Shown here: positions 1-6,489 of the stretch, in pieces
Layout of the letters: each line of letters starts with the position of its first letter
How positions within the stretch are numbered: the stretch's first letter is position 1
Assembly (NCBI GenBank): GCA_045130665.1
Contig: JBGUQC010000003.1
Location: 283,497-347,496, forward strand
Reading direction: 5' to 3'
From: RGIG8124 sp045130665
GTDB lineage: Bacteria; Bacillota; Clostridia; Christensenellales; CAG-917
Length of the DNA stretch: 64,000 nt
Translations under genes and position numbers: made by a program
The notes under the pieces: model-generated
Databases searched by the model: none
What the model saw: only the letters and a program-made list of their open reading frames with translations
Told to the model about the DNA's origin: nothing

Positions 1-1164
1 AATATAAGCCTTTTTGTTATTTGCAGAGAATACTTTGAATGTATCATCAATTTGGTAGCCTTTTAAAATTTGATTTAATGTACCGGATGCAATGTCATAA
101 ACGTATAACGCTGTCTTGCCTTTTAATGTACCAACAATAGAAGGAGAACAGAAGTCATAATCTGTTGCTGCATCTGGAAGTGTAGCTGATCCATAAACGA
201 AGACTTTTCCACCTACGATATAGGATGTGTCAAACTTAACCTGTAATGTTCCAAAATCTAATGAAAGTGTAGATGTTGGAGCTGATGAAGTGAAGCTGTT
301 ATAGAAGAGGATTGAATTTGTCGATTTACTTTCATAGTAATAATAACCACTTAATCCAGGAACTTCAGTTTTTTCAATATATTTATTACCTACAGCATAT
401 GATGGTGTGTTTGTTGATTCTGCATATGGTGTTAGTTCATATGTGCTGAAGTTTACTTTATATGTGCTTAATGAATCACTGTCTGCATCATAATACTTTC
501 CTGTGAAGTACTTAGTTCCATCTGCTGCAGTTTCCAAAGTATCATCTATGTCCATATAGTTATCATAATAGAATTGATAGAAAAGTACGTTGCTGCTTCC
601 TTGATATAGTGAAGCATTAGTATCTGTTCTATCTTTAAACAATTGATTTCCCGCATAATCATATATTGCGCCAGTATATTCCCAATTGGTTGTCGCTGTA
701 TTATATGAAATACTTGCAAGTGCAAGATAATAATAGTATCCACCACCAGTTCCATTTATGTCTTGATATTCTGAGTAATAAACATTGAATGATTTAATGG
801 TTGTACCATTAATTGCATCATATAAATAATATGTGTAAATATCTTCTGCATTGACTGTTACTGGTGTTATATCCTTAATAATCCAATAGGCTGCGCCAGA
901 ACCAATCTTTTGCTCACTAACATATGCATATTTAGTTGTGTCTAATGCTACTTTAACATAATCTGTTGGAATAGTTCCTGAAGATTTAACATCTACATTA
1001 TCAATAGTCATTGTTGTGGTTCCAACAACAGGGGATACAGAAGTGCCACCATTTGTTTCCTCGCCTTTCTTTTTGTTACATGCAATCATTGATACTGCAC
1101 AAACAACAAGAACGATAACTAAAACAAGACTAATTAATAGCTTTGTGTTTATTTTTTTTGCCAT
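1..1164 (-). CDS. Surface lipoprotein of unknown function (5' part, runs off left edge)
   Basis: The minus-strand frame is open from an ATG at 1164 to the window edge, giving 388 visible codons and no stop. The N-terminus has a Lys-rich start, a hydrophobic core and a lipobox ending VSMIAC, so it should be a lipid-anchored exported protein. The mature part is rich in Tyr, Thr, Ser and Gly, has the look of an all-beta secreted protein, and matches no family I can name. A GGAGGA ribosome-binding site (1172-1177) lies 7 nt before the ATG. It stands alone behind its own promoter and the terminator of the upstream transporter operon. Function is unknown. Confidence 0.75.
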   Translation of the reverse strand, partial: MAKKINTKLLISLVLVIVLVVCAVSMIACNKKKGEETNGGTSVSPVVGTTTMTIDNVDVKSSGTIPTDYVKVALDTTKYAYVSEQKIGSGAAYWIIKDITPVTVNAEDIYTYYLYDAINGTTIKSFNVYYSEYQDINGTGGGYYYYLALASISYNTATTNWEYTGAIYDYAGNQLFKDRTDTNASLYQGSSNVLFYQFYYDNYMDIDDTLETAADGTKYFTGKYYDADSDSLSTYKVNFSTYELTPYAESTNTPSYAVGNKYIEKTEVPGLSGYYYYESKSTNSILFYNSFTSSAPTSTLSLDFGTLQVKFDTSYIVGGKVFVYGSATLPDAATDYDFCSPSIVGTLKGKTALYVYDIASGTLNQILKGYQIDDTFKVFSANNKKAYI

Positions 1165-1202
1165 AAAACAATCCTCCATATAAGAGTTAAAACTTAAATT
1201 TA

Positions 1203-1232
1203 ATTATAAATAGAATATTAATAATTAGTCAA
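1203..1232 (-). promoter_or_regulatory. Sigma-A-type promoter of the lipoprotein gene
   Basis: On the minus strand TTGACT (1227-1232) and TATAAT (1203-1208) are separated by 18 bp and sit about 40 bp before the lipoprotein ATG, between it and the terminator of the preceding operon. Confidence 0.7.
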
Positions 1233-1239
1233 GATAGGT

Positions 1240-1265
1240 AAAAAAAAGCCAGGTAAAACCTGGCT
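1240..1265 (-). terminator. Intrinsic terminator of the amino-acid ABC operon
   Basis: On the minus strand AGCCAGG and CCTGGCT form a perfect 7-bp stem with a TTTTA loop, followed by a T run. It lies just after the ATPase stop codon. Confidence 0.85.
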
Positions 1266-1270
1266 AATAA

Positions 1271-2350
1271 TTATTGTGCTAGAACCTTTCCTAAGAAGTC
1301 TTTTAGTCGAGGCTGTTGAGGATTATCGAACACCTCTTGAGGTGTTCCTTGTTCAAGAATAGTGCCTTCAGCCATGAACAAAATTCTTGTTCCAACTTCT
1401 CTTGCAAATCCCATTTCGTGTGTAACAATTACCATTGTCATACCATCATCAGCAAGTTTTCTAATGAGATCCAAAACTTCGCCAACCATTTCTGGGTCTA
1501 GAGCAGATGTTGGTTCATCAAATAGCATAACTCTTGGTTTCATAGCTAATGCTCTTGCAATAGCAGCACGTTGCTTTTGTCCACCAGATAGTGAAGAAGG
1601 GTATGCATCTGCTTTGTCTGCAAGACCAACTCTTTTGAGAAGATCAAGTGCATCTGCTTTAGCAGCGGCAATTATTTCTTTTTTAGAAGTGAATGGGAGA
1701 TCCATTACCTCATGCTCTCTAATATTATTTAAACTAGACTTTTGATTTTCTAATTTATTCTTCTTTTGGTTAAGCTTAATAACCTTTTGTGTAAGTGCAT
1801 GATCATAGGATGCAAAAGGCTTACCATCTTGAATAACGATAGTCTTTGTTAAAGCCCATGCTTCTTCTACAGGAATAAGTTCTTCATTGAGGGCATCAAT
1901 CTTTGATTGAATAGCCGCTCTCTTTGCATCAATTTTATCGCTATATTTGCTTAATATACGATGTGCAATTTTATTTTGAATAGGGAAGAAAGTTTTTTGT
2001 AATTTGTACTTTCTTAACTTCTTTTTATTAACGATGATAGGTGCAAGGGTAATATTATCCAAAACATTCATATTATTGAATAAATTGAATTGTTGGAAAA
2101 CCATGCCCATGTGTTGACGGTGTTCATTAATATCTACTTTTAGGTCTGCTAGGTCTACACCATCAAAATAGATGTGTCCAAATGTTGGATCTTCCAAGCA
2201 GTTTAAACATCTTAAGAATGTAGATTTACCAGAACCAGATGGTCCAATAATAACTACCTTTTCACCTTCGTTAATTGTTTCTGTAATATTGTCTAATACA
2301 AGAAGGTCTCCAAAACTTTTTGTTAAATTTTTAACATCTATTAATCCCAT
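1271..2350 (-). CDS. Polar amino-acid ABC transporter ATPase with an internal insertion
   Basis: This is the ATP-hydrolysing subunit of a GlnQ/HisP-type importer. Walker A (GPSGSGKST, residues 36-44), Q-loop (Q86-Q87), signature LSGGQ (254-258), Walker B (VMLFDEP, 274-280) and H-loop His (311) are all present, so it should be active. Family members are about 240 residues; this one has 359. The extra length is one charged, probably helical block at roughly residues 108-220, between the Q-loop (FNLFNNMNVLDNITLAPI) and the helix before the signature motif (ALDLLKRVGL). The flanking sequence is normal, so this is an insertion rather than a fusion. It is third in the operon behind the binding protein and permease, with GGAG before its ATG. 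The substrate is not set by sequence alone. Confidence 0.93.
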   Translation of the reverse strand: MGLIDVKNLTKSFGDLLVLDNITETINEGEKVVIIGPSGSGKSTFLRCLNCLEDPTFGHIYFDGVDLADLKVDINEHRQHMGMVFQQFNLFNNMNVLDNITLAPIIVNKKKLRKYKLQKTFFPIQNKIAHRILSKYSDKIDAKRAAIQSKIDALNEELIPVEEAWALTKTIVIQDGKPFASYDHALTQKVIKLNQKKNKLENQKSSLNNIREHEVMDLPFTSKKEIIAAAKADALDLLKRVGLADKADAYPSSLSGGQKQRAAIARALAMKPRVMLFDEPTSALDPEMVGEVLDLIRKLADDGMTMVIVTHEMGFAREVGTRILFMAEGTILEQGTPQEVFDNPQQPRLKDFLGKVLAQ

Positions 2351-2359
2351 AACTATCTC

Positions 2360-3121
2360 CTATTTTCCTTTGAAAACTTTCCCGAGTCGGGATCTCCAGT
2401 CATCCTTCTTATTATTGAGTCTTACTGCTTTACCTTCTTTTCTAAGCCATTTCTCGAGAAGTCTTACCAATATTGTAATGATTATAATAAGTACGAGGTA
2501 TACGAGAGCTAACATTACATATGGAATAATATATTCATATGTAGCATCTGCAATACTTCTGAATGCTTTTGTTAAATCTACAACAGCGATAAAACTTACA
2601 ACGGATGTATCTTTTATCAATAGGATAAATTCGTTACCCAATGTAGGGAGGATATTCTTTATTGCTTGAGGGATTATAACCTTAAACATGGTAGCACCAT
2701 ATGAGAGACCTAAGGCACGTCCTGCTTCCATTTGTCCTTTGTCTACGCTCATTATACCGGCACGCATGATTTCTGATTGATATGCAGCTGAGTTTAATCC
2801 AAAAGCAATAATTGCAACAAAAAGTTTGTCTACTCTTAATCCAAGTGCTGGGAAGAGAACAAAATATGCAACTAACAATTGTACAACTATAGGAGTTCCT
2901 CTAAAGAATCCAGTATAGATGTCACTTGTGGCGGAGAATAACTTTGGTAAGAACTTATATTTAGGTACAACTTTTGTAATAGCGATTATTGTACCAATAA
3001 TCATACCAATAACAAGGCCCGCGATGGCAATGATAGCTGTTACGCCAAGACCATCGAGGACATTGTGGTATCCGCCTTTTGTGACGAATTGTTTAACAAA
3101 TACTTCCCAGTACTCTTTCAT
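2360..3121 (-). CDS. Polar amino-acid ABC transporter permease
   Basis: This HisM/GlnP-type membrane subunit has 253 residues, about five hydrophobic segments, and the cytoplasmic EAA loop (EAGRALGLSYGATMFKVIIPQA region, about residues 132-153) that docks on the ATPase. It lies between the binding protein (6-bp gap) and the ATPase (9-bp gap), so the three genes form one transcription unit. Only one permease is present, so a homodimeric channel is likely. No strong SD precedes the ATG; translation is probably coupled to the upstream gene. The C-terminal tail is strongly basic. Confidence 0.93.
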   Translation of the reverse strand: MKEYWEVFVKQFVTKGGYHNVLDGLGVTAIIAIAGLVIGMIIGTIIAITKVVPKYKFLPKLFSATSDIYTGFFRGTPIVVQLLVAYFVLFPALGLRVDKLFVAIIAFGLNSAAYQSEIMRAGIMSVDKGQMEAGRALGLSYGATMFKVIIPQAIKNILPTLGNEFILLIKDTSVVSFIAVVDLTKAFRSIADATYEYIIPYVMLALVYLVLIIIITILVRLLEKWLRKEGKAVRLNNKKDDWRSRLGKVFKGK

Positions 3122-3127
3122 AAAATA

Positions 3128-3928
3128 TTATGCACCAAAGTAATTTGTGATGATTGTATTAACTTTTGCTTGGTTGTTTGCAAGCCATTCATTTAATTTT
3201 GCTAATAAATCAGCATTGCCCTTATCTACTGCGAAAGCATAATCTTCATCTGTTAATTTGAAGTTGATGATTTTGATGTTGGTATTAGAAGCTGCAAGAA
3301 CTTTTGCTGGACCTTCATCAACAACTACTAAACCTAAATTACCATTTACTAAATCTGATACTGCAAGAGCAATAGTTGTATAACCAGTTTTTGATAAATT
3401 TGCATAACCATCAAATCCCCAGTCTTCATCCCCAGCAACATAGTATTCACCTGTTGTACCATTTTGAACACCAACTTTTGTTCCTGTTGCTAAAGATGCG
3501 AGTTTTGCTTCAACATCTGCTACGCTTGTGCAAGCATCAAACTCATGGTTATCTGCTTTTACGATAACAACTTGAGATGCATTGTAATATGAAGATGAGA
3601 AGTTAACTGTCTTCTTTCTTTCATCGTTTACTGTTAATGCTGCAGCACCGATATCTGTTGTTTTACCAACTGATGCTACTACTGAATCGAATTCCATGTC
3701 TTCAATCTTGAGTGTGTAGCCACAGTCTGCACAGAATGCTGCCATGATATCCATATCGATACCTTTGAATTCTGTTCCTTCCTTATATTCGAATGGAGGG
3801 AATGCTGCGTTTGTAGCAACAATGATTGTGTTGTCTTTCTTGTTACATGCTGTGAATGCGAATGCACCTAAAACAGCGATGCTAAGTACTAATACTAAAC
3901 AAATAATAACTTTGCTAAATTTTTTCAT
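3128..3928 (-). CDS. Amino-acid ABC transporter substrate-binding lipoprotein
   Basis: A 266-residue SBP_bac_3-family protein. It has a signal peptide with lipobox ending AFTAC (Cys 28), then the typical start of the first lobe (IIVATNAAFPPFEYK) and the GIDMDIMAAF segment. It captures an amino acid outside the membrane and delivers it to the adjacent permease. AAGGAG precedes the ATG. It is first in the operon and carries the promoter at 3963-3991. TGCATAAAA-type repeats upstream hint at ArgR control and so at arginine, ornithine or lysine as substrate, but that is inference. Confidence 0.93.
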   Translation of the reverse strand: MKKFSKVIICLVLVLSIAVLGAFAFTACNKKDNTIIVATNAAFPPFEYKEGTEFKGIDMDIMAAFCADCGYTLKIEDMEFDSVVASVGKTTDIGAAALTVNDERKKTVNFSSSYYNASQVVIVKADNHEFDACTSVADVEAKLASLATGTKVGVQNGTTGEYYVAGDEDWGFDGYANLSKTGYTTIALAVSDLVNGNLGLVVVDEGPAKVLAASNTNIKIINFKLTDEDYAFAVDKGNADLLAKLNEWLANNQAKVNTIITNYFGA

Positions 3929-3962
3929 AATTAAGTCTCCTTAAGTTATTTATAATGTTGAT

Positions 3963-3991
3963 ATAATATATTCCTTAATTAAAAAATGCAA
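3963..3991 (-). promoter_or_regulatory. Promoter of the amino-acid ABC operon
   Basis: On the minus strand TTGCAT (3986-3991) and TATTAT (3963-3968) are 17 bp apart, placing the transcript start about 30 nt before the binding-protein ATG. Confidence 0.55.
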
Positions 3992-4020
3992 CTAAAAAAT
4001 TGAAAATTTGTATATTTTTT

Positions 4021-4083
4021 ATGAATTTTTATATTTTATGCAAAAAATACACGATTTTTATGCAATTATGCACCTTTTATGCA
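4021..4083. promoter_or_regulatory. Cluster of TATGCA half-sites, candidate ArgR operator
   Basis: TTTTATGCA occurs three times (4034-4042, 4056-4064, 4075-4083). A fourth ATTATGCA lies at 4065-4072 and an inverted ATGAAT at 4021-4026. Spacing is about two helical turns. The minus-strand reading TGCATAAAA resembles the ARG boxes bound by ArgR hexamers in Firmicutes. The cluster lies in the intergenic region between the amino-acid transporter and the divergent small gene, so it could act on either promoter. Confidence 0.4.
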
Positions 4084-4095
4084 AAATTTAATTGC

Positions 4096-4124
4096 TTGAC
4101 TTTTAAAAACAAAAGATAGATAAT
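4096..4124 (+). promoter_or_regulatory. Promoter abutting the 59-residue ORF
   Basis: TTGACT (4096-4101) and GATAAT (4119-4124) are 17 bp apart. The -10 box ends 6 nt before the ATG at 4131, so the transcript would start at or next to the start codon. Confidence 0.65.
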
Positions 4125-4130
4125 GTTTAC

Positions 4131-4310
4131 ATGCCTTACAAAGTATATGCATTAATGAAAAAAGGTGGAAATACCTTCCTAAAGAGTACACAAACAAATG
4201 AGAGTACTGTTCAATCTGCTCTAAAGAAAGCAGAGGAGTATTTCTATGCACTTGCAAAAAGAGGCAAAGAAAAAGGTAAATTCCAAATCGTAATGTATAA
4301 GAACGTATAG
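4131..4310 (+). CDS. Small basic protein, 59 residues, probably leaderless
   Basis: I do not recognise this protein. The frame opens at 4107 and the first ATG is 4131, giving 59 residues that begin MPYKVYALMKKGGNTF and are rich in Lys, with a likely amphipathic helix in the middle (STVQSALKKAEEYFYALAKR). There is no SD sequence; the promoter -10 ends 6 nt upstream, which suggests leaderless translation. A dedicated intrinsic terminator follows at 4333-4357. Promoter, frame and terminator together argue for a real short gene. An alternative start is Met 9 (4155), which also lacks an SD. Confidence 0.6.
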   Translation: MPYKVYALMKKGGNTFLKSTQTNESTVQSALKKAEEYFYALAKRGKEKGKFQIVMYKNV

Positions 4311-4332
4311 GAGAAAAAGGATACAGGCTATT

Positions 4333-4357
4333 GGGGGCTTGTGCCCTCATTTTTTTT
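4333..4357 (+). terminator. Intrinsic terminator after the 59-residue ORF
   Basis: GGGGGC (4333-4338) pairs with GCCCTC (4343-4348) around a TTGT loop with one G-T pair, followed by eight T residues. It rules out the TTG at 4331 as start of the next gene. Confidence 0.75.
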
Positions 4358-4372
4358 GCCTTAGGACATATT

Positions 4373-4876
4373 ATGAATGAAAATTTAATGAGATCTAAAG
4401 CCAAAGCAAAGAAGCTTGCAATGATATTAACATCATTGTTGTTTGTATCCGTGCCTTTTATAGTAGTTGGTGCATTACTTATGGCATTGAATATAGTGTT
4501 CTTTTTAGGTGTTATCTTATTGGTAATTGGAATAGCATTATTACTTGCAAATGTATATGCAGTTCCCAATGCATGGATGATACACAAAAAGTTTGTAAAT
4601 ATGGAGACTCTAGTTAATCTCGTTGAAAGAGATAACATTACATCTTTTTCCCAACTTAAAGACATCCTAAAGATTTCAGATTCTGAATTAAGAAGTCTTA
4701 TAACAATTTGCAAAACCAAGCAATATATTGGAGATGTAGTAATTGAGGGAGAAGAGGTAAAAGAGAGCAAAGTTTATGTTTGCCCAACTTGTGGTGAGAC
4801 AATTAAAGATATAGAGAGTATTAGCTTTTGTCCATATTGCGGAAGCAAAATAGAAAAAATCACTATTGACAAATAG
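4373..4876 (+). CDS. Membrane protein with C-terminal zinc ribbon
   Basis: A 167-residue protein of unknown function. Two adjacent hydrophobic segments (about residues 16-38 and 40-63) are followed by a soluble domain that looks winged-helix-like (FSQLKDILKISDSELRSLI) and then a zinc ribbon with two CxxC knuckles (CPTCGE and CPYCGS). The topology suggests a membrane-tethered regulator or assembly factor, but nothing identifies a partner. The longer open frame from a TTG at 4331 was rejected because it starts inside the terminator hairpin. The ATG at 4373 has AGGA six bases upstream. Confidence 0.7.
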   Translation: MNENLMRSKAKAKKLAMILTSLLFVSVPFIVVGALLMALNIVFFLGVILLVIGIALLLANVYAVPNAWMIHKKFVNMETLVNLVERDNITSFSQLKDILKISDSELRSLITICKTKQYIGDVVIEGEEVKESKVYVCPTCGETIKDIESISFCPYCGSKIEKITIDK

Positions 4877-4933
4877 TCAATTCGCCATTATAATTCACAA
4901 GGCATTAAAAAATGTAGCAAAGGAGAATGTTCC

Positions 4934-6322
4934 ATGAAAGAGTATGACATTTGTATTGTAGGCGCTGGTCCAGCTGGTATTTTTACCGCATTAGAATTAA
5001 TAAAAAACGGTCAACACAAAAAGATTTTAATTATTGAAAAAGGAAGATCTGTTGAGAAGAGACACTGTCCAAAAGCAGAAGTTGGACATTGTGTTGGTTG
5101 TACTCCATGTAATATCACAACAGGTTTCTCGGGTGCAGGTGCTTTCTCAGATGGAAAGTTATCTTTAAGCGAAGAAGTTGGTGGTGAATTACCAGATTTA
5201 ATTGGACATGACTTTGCTCAAGAGTTAATTGATTATACAGATCAAATTTATCTTGATTTTGGTGCAGATACTCATATTGAAGGGTTAGGCAACGATGAAA
5301 AGATAAAGGTCATTAGAAGAAAGGCTATTAAGGCAGGATTGAAATTAGTAGATTGTCCAATTAGACATATGGGGACGGAAAAAGCCCATGATATCTATTA
5401 TGGCATTGAAAAATTCTTGTTAGATAATGGTGTAGAAATGTTGTTTAACACAACATGTCATGACATTATATTAGAGAATAATGAGTGTAAAGGTGTAATC
5501 CTTGAAAATGGCGAAAAGATATATGCAGGAAAGACCATTATTGCAACAGGAAGAAGAGGAGCAGAATGGCTTGAAAAGATTTGTTCTACGTATAATGTAG
5601 AGCACGGTCCTGGCATTGTTGATATCGGCGTAAGAGTTGAGTGTAGAAATGAAGTTATGGAAGAAATTAATGAAGCTTTATATGAAAGCAAATTAGTTGG
5701 ATATCCAGCTCCATATCATGACAAGGTAAGAATCTTCTGCCAAAATCCATCAGGTTTTGTAGCACAAGAGAATTATGATAACAACTTAGCAGTTGTTAAT
5801 GGCCATAGCTTTAAAGACATAAAGAGTGAAAATACAAACCTCGCTATTTTATGTTCACACCGTTTCTCTGAACCATTTAAACAACCAATTGAATATGCTA
5901 TCAAAGTTGGTGAATTAACAAACATGTTAGGTGCAGGAAAGATCTTAATACAAAGATATGGAGACATTCTTGCAGGTAAGAGAACATGGCAAAAAGAATT
6001 AATTAGATCTAATGTTAGACCAACTCTAAAGGATGCAATTGCTGGAGATATTACAGCAGCATTCCCATATAGAAGCATGACAAATATTCTCAATTTTATT
6101 GAGAAAGTAGATATGGTTGTTCCTGGATTCGCTGGTTATGAAACATTATTATACTCACCAGAACTTAAGTTTTATTCCAACAAGATTAATATGGATGAAC
6201 ATCTAACAACATCTGTTAAAAATCTCCATTGCTTAGGAGATTCTAGTGGTTGGACAAGAGGTTTGATGATGGCTTCTGTAATGGGCGTATTAATGGCAAG
6301 AGAAATAATGGCTCAAAAATAA
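4934..6322 (+). CDS. FAD-dependent oxidoreductase, COG2509 family
   Basis: A 462-residue flavoprotein with an N-terminal FAD-binding Rossmann motif (GAGPAG, residues 10-15) and a conserved FSGAGAFSDGKL segment (about 65-76). Four cysteines (45, 53, 56, 59; Cx7Cx2Cx2C) sit just before it and could bind an iron-sulfur cluster or act in redox. The C-terminal part with CLGDSSGWTRGL closes the FAD site. This matches the uncharacterised NAD(P)/FAD-dependent dehydrogenase family COG2509, whose substrate is not established. A good SD (AAAGGAGAATG) precedes the ATG. The gene is single and ends in a clear terminator. Confidence 0.85.
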   Translation: MKEYDICIVGAGPAGIFTALELIKNGQHKKILIIEKGRSVEKRHCPKAEVGHCVGCTPCNITTGFSGAGAFSDGKLSLSEEVGGELPDLIGHDFAQELIDYTDQIYLDFGADTHIEGLGNDEKIKVIRRKAIKAGLKLVDCPIRHMGTEKAHDIYYGIEKFLLDNGVEMLFNTTCHDIILENNECKGVILENGEKIYAGKTIIATGRRGAEWLEKICSTYNVEHGPGIVDIGVRVECRNEVMEEINEALYESKLVGYPAPYHDKVRIFCQNPSGFVAQENYDNNLAVVNGHSFKDIKSENTNLAILCSHRFSEPFKQPIEYAIKVGELTNMLGAGKILIQRYGDILAGKRTWQKELIRSNVRPTLKDAIAGDITAAFPYRSMTNILNFIEKVDMVVPGFAGYETLLYSPELKFYSNKINMDEHLTTSVKNLHCLGDSSGWTRGLMMASVMGVLMAREIMAQK

Positions 6323-6348
6323 TTAAATTGTAAATTTAAAATATTAAA

Positions 6349-6383
6349 GAAAGTCTCAATTATTTTTGGGATTTTCTTTTTTT
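6349..6383 (+). terminator. Intrinsic terminator of the COG2509 gene
   Basis: GAAAGTCTCAA pairs with TTGGGATTTTC (two G-T pairs), followed by seven T residues, and directly precedes the clpB promoter. Confidence 0.8.
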
Positions 6384-6387
6384 ATGC

Positions 6388-6466
6388 TTGACATCCTATA
6401 TAAAAGTAGTACAATATTAGCAGACAAGCATTGAGAGTGCTAACAAAATAACACAAAGAGTGCTAA
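6388..6466 (+). promoter_or_regulatory. clpB promoter with CIRCE operator and a third half-site
   Basis: TTGACA (6388-6393) and TACAAT (6410-6415) form a strong promoter. Directly downstream is a CIRCE element, the HrcA binding site: TTAGCAGAC (6417-6425), 9-nt spacer, GAGTGCTAA (6435-6443). The right arm is perfect and the left arm is degenerate in its last three bases. A further GAGTGCTAA (6458-6466) follows after exactly 14 nt. The same layout recurs before hsp20. Confidence 0.88.
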
Positions 6467-6489
6467 TACATAATAGGAGGTTGAATATT

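Noticed and set aside
546..755. Open frame of 69 codons inside the left-edge lipoprotein gene
   Set aside because: It is in another frame of a well-supported coding sequence and has no SD or family features.
4331..4372. TTG start giving a 181-residue membrane protein
   Set aside because: It lies in the terminator hairpin and lacks an SD; the ATG at 4373 has AGGA at good spacing.
4066..4770. Minus-strand open frame of 234 codons
   Set aside because: It is the antisense shadow of the 59-residue ORF and the zinc-ribbon membrane protein, crosses their terminator, and has low-complexity composition.
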